From Bacillota bacterium (lineage in GTDB: Bacteria > Bacillota > Clostridia > Lachnospirales > Lachnospiraceae): 38,002 nt of DNA. A program made the translations under genes and the position numbers. The notes beneath the pieces are model-generated. The model searched no databases. It saw only the letters and a program-made list of their open reading frames with translations, and had not been told where the DNA came from. This document shows positions 24,406-32,774 of the stretch, piece by piece; the first letter of the stretch is position 1, and each line of letters opens with the position of its first letter. The DNA lies in the NCBI GenBank assembly GCA_023399455.1, contig JAEWPN010000148.1:1-38002 (forward strand), given 5' to 3'.

Positions 24406-25305
24406 ATGGATAAAGATATGACAGAGGTGTTAAAAAAGGCAGAAGTTCTGATAGAGGCCCTTCCCTATATACAGAGGTTTAACCGCAAGGTAATCGTTGT
24501 AAAGTACGGCGGCAGCGCTATGAGCAACGAGGAGCTGCAAAAGAACGTGATCAAAGATGTTACTCTGCTCAAGCTCGTGGGCTTTAAGCCGATCATCGTA
24601 CACGGCGGCGGAAAAGAAATCAGCCGTTGGGTAGGAAAGGTAGGAAAAGAAGCGGAATTCGTAAACGGCCTTCGCGTTACTGACGAGGAGACCATGGAAA
24701 TCGCAGAAATGGTCCTGTCTAAAGTAAACAAAAGCCTTGTAACAATGGTTCAGGAGCTGGGGGTAAGAGCAGTAGGTATCAGCGGCAAAGATGCCGGTCT
24801 CTTAAAAGTAGACCGTAAATATTCGGATGGCAGAGACATCGGCTTTGTGGGAGACATCAAAGAGGTCAATCCCGATTTATTATACGATTTGCTGGAAAAA
24901 GATTTCCTCCCGATCGTAGCGCCCATAGGTCTGGACGACAATTTCCAGACTTACAACATCAATGCCGATGATGCGGCATGTGCCATCGCCAAAGCAGTAC
25001 ATGCGGAGAAGCTTGCTTTTCTTACAGATATAGAAGGCATCTACAAAGATATCAATGACAAGACCTCCTTCATGTCCCGAATGAAAGCATCTGAAGCGGA
25101 TAAACTCATTGAAGACGGCTTCATAGGCGGCGGCATGCTCCCCAAGCTGGCAAACTGCACCTCAGCAATAAGAAACGGGGTGAACAGAGTCCACATTTTA
25201 GATGGAAGAATCCCACACTGCCTGCTTCTCGAAATCTTCACCTATCACGGAGTAGGAACAGCGATTCTCCACGATGACGATCAGAACAACGATATGCCTG
25301 TGTAA
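24406..25305 (+). CDS. argB: Acetylglutamate kinase
   Basis: 299 residues. [11 protein letters not shown] and [13 protein letters not shown] are the nucleotide- and substrate-binding glycine loops. The extended N-terminal helix ([16 protein letters not shown]) is typical of arginine-inhibited hexameric kinases rather than the short arginine-insensitive type, so feedback inhibition by arginine is likely. The ribosome site AAAGGAG is 13 nt before the ATG and a tiny frame TTG-GTA-TAA lies between. The palindromic element at 25310-25336 begins five bases after the stop. Confidence 0.96.
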   Translation: MDKDMTEVLKKAEVLIEALPYIQRFNRKVIVVKYGGSAMSNEELQKNVIKDVTLLKLVGFKPIIVHGGGKEISRWVGKVGKEAEFVNGLRVTDEETMEIAEMVLSKVNKSLVTMVQELGVRAVGISGKDAGLLKVDRKYSDGRDIGFVGDIKEVNPDLLYDLLEKDFLPIVAPIGLDDNFQTYNINADDAACAIAKAVHAEKLAFLTDIEGIYKDINDKTSFMSRMKASEADKLIEDGFIGGGMLPKLANCTSAIRNGVNRVHILDGRIPHCLLLEIFTYHGVGTAILHDDDQNNDMPV

Positions 25306-25344
25306 AGCTGTTACTGTTCACTCCGTTTTCAGTAACGTAAAAAT
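25302..25344. mobile_element. 27-bp palindromic repeat element, copy 2 (reverse orientation)
   Basis: The element at 25310-25336 begins GTTACTGTTCACTCC and ends CAGTAAC. It equals the reverse complement of the 6409 copy except for three substitutions in one arm. Flanks GTAAAGCT (25302-25309) and GTAAAAAT (25337-25344) match at 6 of 8 positions, consistent with a decayed duplication; the left one contains the argB stop codon. Confidence 0.55.
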
Positions 25345-25373
25345 GTTGCTCAAAAAGAAAGGAAGCTCCGATT

Positions 25374-26570
25374 ATGAATCAGCCAGGAATGAAAGCATAT
25401 ATCGAAGACGCCGAAAAAGCGCTTCTTCATACATACAACAGATACCAGATCGTACTCGATAAAGGTGAGGGTGTCCATCTCTACGACATCGAAGGAAAGA
25501 AATATCTCGATTTCGTTTCAGGAATCGGAGTATTTGCTCTCGGATACCGCAACAAGGCGTACAACGATGCCTTGAAAGAGCAGATTGACAAGCTCATCCA
25601 TACATCGAACTACTATTACAACGTACCTGCAATAGAAGCCGCCAAAAAGATAAAGGACGTTTCCGGAATGGACAGAGTATTTTTTACCAACAGCGGAACC
25701 GAGGCGGTGGAGGGTGCAATTAAGGCGGCCAGAAAATATGCTTATTTAAAGGATGGCGCCACGGATCATGAAATAATTGCCATGGAGCATTCTTTTCATG
25801 GCAGGACAATGGGAGCGCTCTCCATAACCGGGACCCCGAAATACAGAGAGGCTTTCCAGCCTATGATAGGAAATATAAAGTTCGCGCAGATGAACAATTT
25901 CGAAAGTGTAAAAAACCTTGTAACCGATAAAACCTGTGCCATTATATTCGAAACAATACAGGGCGAGGGTGGTATCTATCCCGCAGAGAAAAAATTTATG
26001 GAGCAGATAAAGGCTCTTTGCAAGGAAAAAGATATCCTTCTGATCCTCGATGAAATCCAGTGCGGAATGGGACGTACCGGAGCGATGTATGCTTGGCAGC
26101 GTTACGGCGTAAAGCCCGATATCATGATGACTGCGAAGGCTTTAGGCGGCGGCGTTCCGGTGGGAGCGTTCCTTATGACAGAGCGCGTGGCTAAGCAATC
26201 TCTGATCAGCGGGGACCACGGAACCACTTACGGAGGGAACCCTCTTGCAGCTGCCGCAATTAATAAAGTGCTTGATTTATTTGAGGAGACCCATATAATA
26301 GAAAATGTGAATTCGGTTGCACCCTATTTGGAAAAGAAGCTGGATGAGCTGGTAGAAAAATATGATTTTATAAAGACGCGGCGCGGCGCCGGTTTCATGC
26401 AGGGACTCGAATTTATGAAGCCTGTAGGGGAAACCATCGAAAAGGCACTGGATAACGGTTTGATTTTGATAAATGCAGGAACGAACATTATCCGCTTCGT
26501 ACCGCCTCTTATTATTACGAAAGAGGACGTAGACAATATGATTGCCATATTGGAACGGAGTCTTTCATAA
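25374..26570 (+). CDS. argD: Acetylornithine aminotransferase
   Basis: 398 residues of the class III PLP aminotransferases. The N-terminus has the ArgD-like NRYQIVLDKGEGVHLYDIEG; cofactor motifs are NSGTEAVEGAIKAAR, HSFHGRTMGALS, the Asp in ILDEIQCGMGRTG, and the Schiff-base lysine in MMTAKALGGGVPVGAF. It converts N-acetylglutamate semialdehyde to N-acetylornithine. It is the last arg gene visible here; argF, argH and argR are elsewhere. AAAGGAAG lies before the ATG. Confidence 0.96.
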   Translation: MNQPGMKAYIEDAEKALLHTYNRYQIVLDKGEGVHLYDIEGKKYLDFVSGIGVFALGYRNKAYNDALKEQIDKLIHTSNYYYNVPAIEAAKKIKDVSGMDRVFFTNSGTEAVEGAIKAARKYAYLKDGATDHEIIAMEHSFHGRTMGALSITGTPKYREAFQPMIGNIKFAQMNNFESVKNLVTDKTCAIIFETIQGEGGIYPAEKKFMEQIKALCKEKDILLILDEIQCGMGRTGAMYAWQRYGVKPDIMMTAKALGGGVPVGAFLMTERVAKQSLISGDHGTTYGGNPLAAAAINKVLDLFEETHIIENVNSVAPYLEKKLDELVEKYDFIKTRRGAGFMQGLEFMKPVGETIEKALDNGLILINAGTNIIRFVPPLIITKEDVDNMIAILERSLS

Positions 26571-26585
26571 ACACGGAGGATTAGT

Positions 26586-28187
26586 ATGAGTCTTAAAAAA
26601 AGACTTCTGGGAACGGCAGCGCTCTTGTGCGCGGCAGCAGCCGTTGCAGTAATTGGTTTTTCAGGGAAAACCATCAGTCAGGAAAAGGAAGATACGATTT
26701 TTACTAAAAAAGAAGATACCATATATTTCTGGTATGCAGACGAAGCGCTGAGCGATTATTTGCACAGCGCTGCGGTAGCTTATAACAAAGAGCATGGTGT
26801 CAGAGTGATTCCGGTTCTTTCTTCGGGACTGGAATATCTGGAGAATATCAACAAAGCTTCTATCCAGACGGAGAACCTGCCGGATTTGTATATCATCAGC
26901 AACGATTCCTTAGAGAAGGCATATCTTGCAGGTCTTGCTTCTCCTATAGACGAAAGGAAGTGGGACACTATCAAGGAAGGCTATCCCGATGCCGCCAGAC
27001 TGGCGGTAACGTATAAAGGTGAGGTGATAGGCTATCCATTCTATTTCGAAACAAGTGCGCTTTTATATAATAAGACTTATCTGGAGAATTTTGCCAAAGC
27101 TCAGATCGAGGCGGAAGCGGATGCGGCGCTGGGAGAAGAGGCGATGGCTGAAATCGAGACGAATGAGCCGGAAGAATCGGCGCAGGAGGCCTCTGATGTT
27201 TCTCTGGATGAGGGAGATATGCCCGATATCACAGATGGGAGCGCAGGGGAAGAGACCGTGGTAGATGCCGCTATGCAGGAAAAGATCGACGAGAGAATAA
27301 AGACGATTCTTCCGGCTACTATAGATGATATCTTGAGCTTTGCCAATGAATATGATGCGCCGGAGCAGGTAGAAGCGGTCTTTAAATGGGACGTAACGGA
27401 TATTTTTTATAACTACTTCTTTGCGGGAAATTATATGATTGTGGGCGGTGAGTCGGGAGACAGCACCTCCAACATGAATATTTATAATCAGGACGCCATC
27501 GATTGTCTGAAGGTATATCAGGATTTGAACCAGTTCTTTTCCATCGATACGAAGGAAATCAGCTATGAGGATATTATAGACGATTTCATTGCGGGCAAGA
27601 TTGTATACACGGTGGCGACCACCGATGTTGTGGCTAAGCTGGAGGAGGCCAAGGCAAACGGAACTTTCGCTTATGACTACAGCATAGCGTCGGTGCCGGA
27701 TATCAATGGAGATCTGCTGACGAGGTCTCTTTCGGTAACGAACTGCGTGGTGGTGAACGGCTATTCCGACAAGCAGGATATTGCGGACGATTTTGCGAAG
27801 TTCTTGACTTGTGAATATACCGATACGCTGTATGCGAGAACGGGAAAGGTGGCTTCCCGCTATGATGTGGATTACGGAAATATCAACCTTCAGGAGTTCG
27901 TGAACGAGTATGAGGTTTCCGTTCCGATACCCAAGATGATAGAGACAAGTAACTTCTGGGTGGAATTAGAAATTGCCTTTGCACAGATATGGGACGGTGC
28001 AGATGTGAACGACAGGCTGCGGGAGCTCTCGGAGAAGATTATGACGCAGATTACCGGCGAGCCTTATACGGAAAGCGTTATCGAGGAAGCTGAGGAAGAG
28101 ACCGAAGAAATCCAATATCTGGACGAAGACGCGCTGAGACAGGAGGCGCAGGAGAGCAGCGACAGTGCGGGGAGCACCGGCGAGTGA
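26586..28187 (+). CDS. Extracellular solute-binding protein with acidic insert, membrane-anchored
   Basis: 533 residues, resembling family 1 ABC solute-binding proteins (sugar type): TIYFWYADEALSDYLHSAAVAYNKE at the start, LPDLYIISNDSLEKAYLAG, PFYFETSALLYNKTYLENFA, and DFIAGKIVYTVATTDVVAKLEEA. The N-terminus has a hydrophobic helix (~8-25) but no lipobox Cys, so it may stay as a TM anchor. Two oddities: an acidic, low-complexity insert at ~173-240 where the fold normally continues into a domain-2 helix, and an acidic tail (~497-533). No ABC permease adjoins. It follows argD by 15 bp, but the function is unrelated to arginine as far as visible. Confidence 0.82.
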   Translation: MSLKKRLLGTAALLCAAAAVAVIGFSGKTISQEKEDTIFTKKEDTIYFWYADEALSDYLHSAAVAYNKEHGVRVIPVLSSGLEYLENINKASIQTENLPDLYIISNDSLEKAYLAGLASPIDERKWDTIKEGYPDAARLAVTYKGEVIGYPFYFETSALLYNKTYLENFAKAQIEAEADAALGEEAMAEIETNEPEESAQEASDVSLDEGDMPDITDGSAGEETVVDAAMQEKIDERIKTILPATIDDILSFANEYDAPEQVEAVFKWDVTDIFYNYFFAGNYMIVGGESGDSTSNMNIYNQDAIDCLKVYQDLNQFFSIDTKEISYEDIIDDFIAGKIVYTVATTDVVAKLEEAKANGTFAYDYSIASVPDINGDLLTRSLSVTNCVVVNGYSDKQDIADDFAKFLTCEYTDTLYARTGKVASRYDVDYGNINLQEFVNEYEVSVPIPKMIETSNFWVELEIAFAQIWDGADVNDRLRELSEKIMTQITGEPYTESVIEEAEEETEEIQYLDEDALRQEAQESSDSAGSTGE

Positions 28188-28205
28188 TTTAGAATTCCAT
28201 TTTAG

Positions 28206-28224
28206 ATATTCATTGAATATTTTT
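28206..28224 (+). terminator. Possible weak terminator after the solute-binding protein gene
   Basis: ATATTC-ATT-GAATAT hairpin (28206-28220) followed by TTTT. It is short and AT-rich and may not be efficient. Confidence 0.3.
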
Positions 28225-28300
28225 CCAATCATATGGGTAAGAATATCAGAGAGTAAATTTTTGAAAACTCTTTGGTATACGGAGGACCCATATGATTGGA
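28224..28300 (+). promoter_or_regulatory. 15-bp inverted repeat sequestering the start codon of the DMT gene
   Basis: TCCAATCATATGGGT (28224-28238) is the exact reverse complement of ACCCATATGATTGGA (28286-28300), which contains the start codon ATG (28292-28294). The 47-nt loop holds the ribosome site GGAGG (28281-28285) and a nested 5-bp hairpin (AGAGT 28250-28254 / ACTCT 28267-28271). In mRNA the stem would hide the start codon. Confidence 0.6.
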
Positions 28301-28723
28301 TTTTTTATTGCACTTATTTCCGGCGCATTGATGAGCATACAAGGTGTCTTTAACACACAGGTCACAAAGGACTCAGGAATCTGGGTGGCTAACGCCTTTG
28401 TACAGTTCACTGCGCTCCTCGTCTGCCTTGGCGCATGGTTTTTTACGGATAGATCATCCTTCGGTACGCTGCTGAAGGTTGAGCCGAAATATATGTTGTT
28501 AGGCGGAGCTATAGGAGCCTTCATCACATATACTGTAATTAAGAGTATGGATATGCTTGGACCTGCGCGGGCGGTAATGCTCATCGTAGTAGCCCAGCTT
28601 CTTGTGGCATATGTAATAGAACTCTTTGGATGGTTTGGCGTGGATAAACAACCGTTTGAAATGCGTAAAGTCATAGGGATGGTAATAACAATTGTGGGAA
28701 TTATCACTTTTAAATGGAAATAG
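28292..28723 (+). CDS. Half-size DMT-family transporter (YdcZ/DUF606-like)
   Basis: 143 residues with four to five TM helices; the start is MIGFFIALISGALMSIQGVFN and the loop LKVEPKYMLLGGAIGAFITY is typical. The YdcZ/DUF606 proteins are five-helix members of the drug/metabolite transporter superfamily and often act as pairs or homodimers. No partner gene is adjacent. The start codon is fixed by GGAGG 6 nt upstream, and the start lies inside a perfect 15-bp inverted repeat that may control translation. Substrate unknown. Confidence 0.88.
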   Translation: MIGFFIALISGALMSIQGVFNTQVTKDSGIWVANAFVQFTALLVCLGAWFFTDRSSFGTLLKVEPKYMLLGGAIGAFITYTVIKSMDMLGPARAVMLIVVAQLLVAYVIELFGWFGVDKQPFEMRKVIGMVITIVGIITFKWK

Positions 28724-28736
28724 GAAGAAAAGGCAC

Positions 28737-28765
28737 TTGTCAATGCCGGATAATTAATTTACAAT
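28737..28765 (+). promoter_or_regulatory. Sigma-A promoter of comEA
   Basis: TTGTCA (28737-28742), 17-bp spacer, TACAAT (28760-28765); start near 28772, leader ~44 nt. CGCATAG (28777-28783) near the 5' end is complementary to CTATGCG (28814-28820), which contains the start codon. Confidence 0.55.
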
Positions 28766-28815
28766 GAAATTACAGTCGCATAGAGGGGTCTTCTTCATAC
28801 TATTGAAAGGAAACT

Positions 28816-29544
28816 ATGCGGATGAACAACAGAATAAAAAATAGGATAAAAAGCGATGTCACAGCCGGAGCTTTGAGAAGGCTCCTCGGGCTTTTTCTTC
28901 TATTTCTTTGCCTGCTCTTTGCCGGAGGCTGTCAAAGCAAGGAGACGGTTGTTTTGGAGACAGAGGACCTCGTATACGAGGAGCCGGAAGCGGCAGAAGA
29001 GGACGGGCAAGAGGAACGTGAGGCTGAGGCGGTCGCGGAAGAACAGATGGAAGAAGCCCATCTGTTTGTACATATGTGCGGAGCGGTGCGTAACCCCGGA
29101 GTCTATGAGCTGGAGAAGGGGAGCCGTATTTTTGAAGCAGTAGAGGCGGCGGGCGGCTTTCGAGAGGACGCCTGTGAGAATTATGTGAATATGGCGCTGC
29201 AGTTGGAGGACGGTTGGAAGATCGTCATTCCGACGGTGGAGGAAAGTGAAGCTGTGCTGGCGGCGGAGGACACATCGGAAATTGTTTTTTCAGGCGGTCT
29301 ACCGGATGGTGCGGGTATTTCCGGTTCCGGAGTGAAGGAAGGGGAAAACGGGCTTATCGATATCAATACCGCTTCCAAGGAGGCACTTTGTTCTCTGCCC
29401 GGTATTGGGGGAAGCAGAGCAGACAGTATTATTGCATACAGAGAGAAAAACGGCGGGTTTGCAAAGCCCGAGGATATTATGCAGGTGGAGGGAATCAAAG
29501 AAGGAATGTTCTCGAAGCTGAAAGATAAGATTTGCGTTAAGTAA
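28816..29544 (+). CDS. comEA: ComEA-type competence protein, lipoprotein form with SLBB and helix-hairpin-helix domains
   Basis: 242 residues: signal segment (~22-38) ending in lipobox FAGGC (Cys39), an acidic linker (~43-80), an SLBB domain (~82-140, LFVHMCGAVRNPGVYELEKG) and two helix-hairpin-helix motifs at the C-terminus (LIDINTASKEALCSLPGIGG ... FAKPEDIMQVEGI). ComEA binds double-stranded DNA outside the membrane and passes it to ComEC. Most ComEA proteins have a simple TM anchor; a lipid anchor here is predicted from the Cys39 lipobox. A GAAAGGA site precedes the ATG. comEC follows four genes later. Confidence 0.92.
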   Translation: MRMNNRIKNRIKSDVTAGALRRLLGLFLLFLCLLFAGGCQSKETVVLETEDLVYEEPEAAEEDGQEEREAEAVAEEQMEEAHLFVHMCGAVRNPGVYELEKGSRIFEAVEAAGGFREDACENYVNMALQLEDGWKIVIPTVEESEAVLAAEDTSEIVFSGGLPDGAGISGSGVKEGENGLIDINTASKEALCSLPGIGGSRADSIIAYREKNGGFAKPEDIMQVEGIKEGMFSKLKDKICVK

Positions 29545-29592
29545 GGAAATATGCTTTAGATAAATATTAAAAAGGGGATAACGAGGTGTGAG

Positions 29593-30279
29593 ATGAGCAA
29601 AAGGGTATTAGTAGTAGATGACGAAAAATTGATAGTAAAGGGCATACGGTTCAGCCTGGAGCAGGACGGTATGGAAGTGGATTGTGCCTATGACGGCGAG
29701 GAGGCGCTTTCTTATGCAAAAAGTAGGAATTATGACATTATTCTGCTTGATGTAATGCTTCCGAAGTTCACCGGTTTCGAAGTATGTCAGCAGATTCGTG
29801 AATTTTCCAATGTTCCGATTGTTATGCTGACTGCAAAAGGGGATGACATGGACAAAATCCTCGGACTGGAATATGGTGCGGATGATTATATTACCAAGCC
29901 CTTTAATATTCTTGAGGTAAAGGCAAGAATCCGTGCGATCATGCGCAGGACGGAGAGGAAGGAAAAGGCGGAGGAAGCAGCGAAGATCATAGAGAGTAAG
30001 GATGTAAAGCTGGACTGCGAAGGAAGAAGGGTATATATAGCGGGAAAGGAAATCAATCTTACCGCGAAGGAGTTTGAGGTATTGGAGCTCCTTATGCTTA
30101 ATCCCAACAAGGTATACAGCAGAGAAGGCCTTCTGAAAATTGTATGGGGTGCGGATTATCCAGGGGATGTCCGCACGGTGGACGTTCATATCAGAAGGCT
30201 GCGCGAGAAGATAGAAGTGAGCCCGAGCGAGCCGAAATATGTGCATACAAAGTGGGGAGTGGGATACTATTATGCCTGA
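29593..30279 (+). CDS. OmpR/PhoB-type response regulator
   Basis: 228 residues: receiver domain with Asp9/Asp10, phospho-acceptor Asp53 (IILLDVMLP), Thr80 and Lys102 (DYITKPF), then a C-terminal winged helix (~128-228; INLTAKEFEVLELLMLNPNKVYSRE and VDVHIRRLREKI). It pairs with the histidine kinase 17 bp downstream. Resembles WalR/PhoP-like regulators. Target genes are not shown; comEA, comEC and the GerMN lipoprotein in the same run are candidates. Confidence 0.95.
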   Translation: MSKRVLVVDDEKLIVKGIRFSLEQDGMEVDCAYDGEEALSYAKSRNYDIILLDVMLPKFTGFEVCQQIREFSNVPIVMLTAKGDDMDKILGLEYGADDYITKPFNILEVKARIRAIMRRTERKEKAEEAAKIIESKDVKLDCEGRRVYIAGKEINLTAKEFEVLELLMLNPNKVYSREGLLKIVWGADYPGDVRTVDVHIRRLREKIEVSPSEPKYVHTKWGVGYYYA

Positions 30280-30296
30280 CTTGACGGGGTCTTATC

Positions 30297-31781
30297 ATGG
30301 AAATTAAGATAAAAAACTTACTGCATCAATTGAAAATTCTTAAGAGTCTTAAAGCACGAATCTTTGTCATTGTTTTTCTGATAGGCATTATTCCAAGCTT
30401 TGTCATACGCTTTGCCATATTGGAGAATTATGAAGACCGTGCTGTCACTCTGCGCACTTCGGATGTGCAGAACCAGCTAAAGATTATAGCTAACCATCTA
30501 ATTACATACAATTATCTTCAGGACACCTCCTCCGAGGTAATAAGCGCAGAGTTAGAGCAGTTGTCCAACCTTTACGACGGACGTGTAATCATTATTAATT
30601 CCAATTTGAAGGTGATAAAGGATACGTATGCAATCAGTGAAGGAAAGACGATTATTTCCCAAGAGGTAATCAAATGCTTTAAAGAGGGCAAGGGCGTATC
30701 CAACTATGACAGGGAGAATGGGTATATCGAAATGACTACCCCTATCATAGAGGCGCCTGGCGGGGCAGAAGCGGAGGCGGGGGCCACAAAGGCTCCTGAT
30801 GTTGTGAGCGGAGTGATGCTGACGGGCGTTTCTACGGACAGCATTATGACAACCGTGGATATCTTGAATAGAAAAGCGTCGATTATGGGCATTCTTTTGA
30901 TGTTCATAATTTTTGTGATCGCAATGATATTGTCCAATGTGCTGATAAAGCCTTTCGACCGCGTAACAAAGGCGATCAGTGAGGTAAAGGAGGGCTTTAC
31001 GGATGAACCCGTTTCCGTATCTGATTATCTGGAAACGGAGCATATCGTGGATGCCTTCAATCAACTGATAAACCGGATGAAGGTGCTCGATACCTCCAGA
31101 CAGGAATTCGTTTCCAACGTATCACACGAGCTGAAAACCCCTATCACGTCCATGAAGGTGCTGGCGGATTCTCTTTTGACTCAGGAGGAAGTGCCCGCGC
31201 AGTTGTACCGAGAATTTTTGGTGGACATTGCGGCAGAAATAGACAGGGAAGATAAGATTATAAATGATTTGCTTGCTCTCGTAAAGATGGACAAAAAGGC
31301 ATCGTCTTTAAATATCAGCGTGGTGGATATCAATGCGCTGACGGAAATCATATTGAAGCGCCTTCGCCCCATAGCGAGAAAGCGGGATATCGAAGTGGTA
31401 TTCGAAAGTAAACGTCCGGTTGTGGCCGAGGTGGACGAGGTAAAGCTCACGCTCATCATTACTAATCTGGTGGAAAATGCCATTAAGTACAACAATGAGC
31501 AGGGCTGGGTAAAGGTAATACTGGATGCGGATTACCAGTTTTTTACGTTGGATATTATGGACTCGGGGATAGGCATACCGGAGGATTCCCTGGAGCATAT
31601 TTATGAGAGGTTTTATCGGGTAGACAAGTCCCATTCGAGGGAAATCGGAGGAACCGGCCTTGGGCTTTCCATCGCGAGAAATGCAGTGCTTATGCATCGA
31701 GGCTCTATAAAAGTATTCAGTGTTGAAGGGGAAGGAACCACCTTCACAGTGAAGCTTCCGTTAGGCTATGTTTCGGCGTAA
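30297..31781 (+). CDS. Sensor histidine kinase (WalK/PhoR-like)
   Basis: 494 residues: TM1 (~22-40), an extracytoplasmic sensor region (~41-190) with an Ala/Glu-rich patch (PGGAEAEAGATKAP), TM2 (~194-215), HAMP (~216-268), HisKA with phospho-acceptor His277 (FVSNVSHELKTPITSM), and HATPase with N-box NLVENAIKYNN (390-400), DSGIGIP (422-428) and GGTGLGLSIA (451-460). All catalytic motifs are intact. It phosphorylates the preceding regulator. The signal sensed is unknown. Confidence 0.95.
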   Translation: MEIKIKNLLHQLKILKSLKARIFVIVFLIGIIPSFVIRFAILENYEDRAVTLRTSDVQNQLKIIANHLITYNYLQDTSSEVISAELEQLSNLYDGRVIIINSNLKVIKDTYAISEGKTIISQEVIKCFKEGKGVSNYDRENGYIEMTTPIIEAPGGAEAEAGATKAPDVVSGVMLTGVSTDSIMTTVDILNRKASIMGILLMFIIFVIAMILSNVLIKPFDRVTKAISEVKEGFTDEPVSVSDYLETEHIVDAFNQLINRMKVLDTSRQEFVSNVSHELKTPITSMKVLADSLLTQEEVPAQLYREFLVDIAAEIDREDKIINDLLALVKMDKKASSLNISVVDINALTEIILKRLRPIARKRDIEVVFESKRPVVAEVDEVKLTLIITNLVENAIKYNNEQGWVKVILDADYQFFTLDIMDSGIGIPEDSLEHIYERFYRVDKSHSREIGGTGLGLSIARNAVLMHRGSIKVFSVEGEGTTFTVKLPLGYVSA

Positions 31782-31813
31782 GCAGGCATAAAAGAAAATG
31801 CGAGGAGAAGGGA

Positions 31814-32746
31814 ATGAAGAAAAAGTTAATATTTATGCTCATGATTTTCTGTTTATTTTTAACGGCGTCCTGCGGCGGAGAAGAGCAGGTGGATAAGAGC
31901 AGAATATATAAGATTTATGATATAAATAAAGATGAAACAAAGATTTTTTCCAATGAATACGTAGCTGAGAACACGGGAGAGGAGGCTCTGATCGACGAAC
32001 TGCTGACACAGCTTGCCGCTACTCCGGAAAAGCTGGAATACAAGGCTCCTCTTGCCGGAGAATTCAAACTGTTAAGCTATTCTGTGGAGGAGGGACAGCT
32101 CATTCTCAACTTCGACGAGCATTACAAGGAGCAGCCGGTTACGACAGAAGTTCTGGTACGTGCGGCAATCGTCAGGACGATGACTCAAATAGAGGGAATC
32201 GACTATGTTTCTTTTTATGTGAGAAATGATCCTTTAACAGATCGGGACGGGAATGTGCTGGGGACGATGTCTGCGGATACGTTTGTGGATAATTCGGGAA
32301 GTGAGATCAATGCCTATGAAAAGGCGACGCTTCGGCTTTATTTTGCTAATAAAGAGGGTAATAGGCTGATAGAGACGAATCGGAAGCTCGTTTATAATAC
32401 GAACATTTCCATGGAGAAACTCATCGTCGAGCAGCTCATCAACGGCCCCAGCGAGCAGGTAAAGGGAGAGGTTTATCCCACTATCAATCCTGATACGAAG
32501 ATCATAAGCGTTATGGTAAAGGACGGAACGTGTTATGTAAATTTAAGCGAGAATTTTTTGACTGCGGCAGGTAATGTGACCTCCGATGTAACGATATATT
32601 CCATCGCTAATTCCCTTGTGGAATTGTCCAATGTAAATAAGGTACAGATTGCAGTGGAAGGAGAGACGAATATTATGTTTCGTGAAAATACCAGCCTCGT
32701 CACTTTGTTCGAGAGGAATCTGGACATCGTTACGCCGGCGGAGTAG
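31814..32746 (+). CDS. GerMN-domain lipoprotein (two GerMN repeats)
   Basis: 310 residues with a lipoprotein signal: hydrophobic 5-18 and lipobox TASC (Cys20). Two GerMN-like domains follow, each with a conserved ELL/EQL...P and V...L.F/V.LS pattern: residues ~55-150 (LIDELLTQLAATPEKLEYKAP, FDEHYKE) and ~195-295 (LIVEQLINGPSEQ, VNLSENFL). GerMN proteins occur in spore germination/cell-envelope proteins such as GerM. It follows the kinase by 32 bp, so it could be part of the same signalling unit, as lipoproteins often are in WalK-type operons (inference). Confidence 0.88.
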   Translation: MKKKLIFMLMIFCLFLTASCGGEEQVDKSRIYKIYDINKDETKIFSNEYVAENTGEEALIDELLTQLAATPEKLEYKAPLAGEFKLLSYSVEEGQLILNFDEHYKEQPVTTEVLVRAAIVRTMTQIEGIDYVSFYVRNDPLTDRDGNVLGTMSADTFVDNSGSEINAYEKATLRLYFANKEGNRLIETNRKLVYNTNISMEKLIVEQLINGPSEQVKGEVYPTINPDTKIISVMVKDGTCYVNLSENFLTAAGNVTSDVTIYSIANSLVELSNVNKVQIAVEGETNIMFRENTSLVTLFERNLDIVTPAE

Positions 32747-32774
32747 GTGAGCAGTTTATAGAAGGAGGAGGTTT

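Noticed and set aside
28224..28300. Invertible DNA switch (phase-variable promoter) flanked by the 15-bp inverted repeats
   Set aside because: The 47-bp interior has no recognisable promoter in either direction and no site-specific recombinase is encoded in the window; an RNA stem is the simpler reading. Long reads showing both orientations would revive it.
29608..30246. 212-codon open frame on the minus strand opposite the response regulator
   Set aside because: Opposite a complete OmpR-type regulator with all catalytic residues; no independent evidence.
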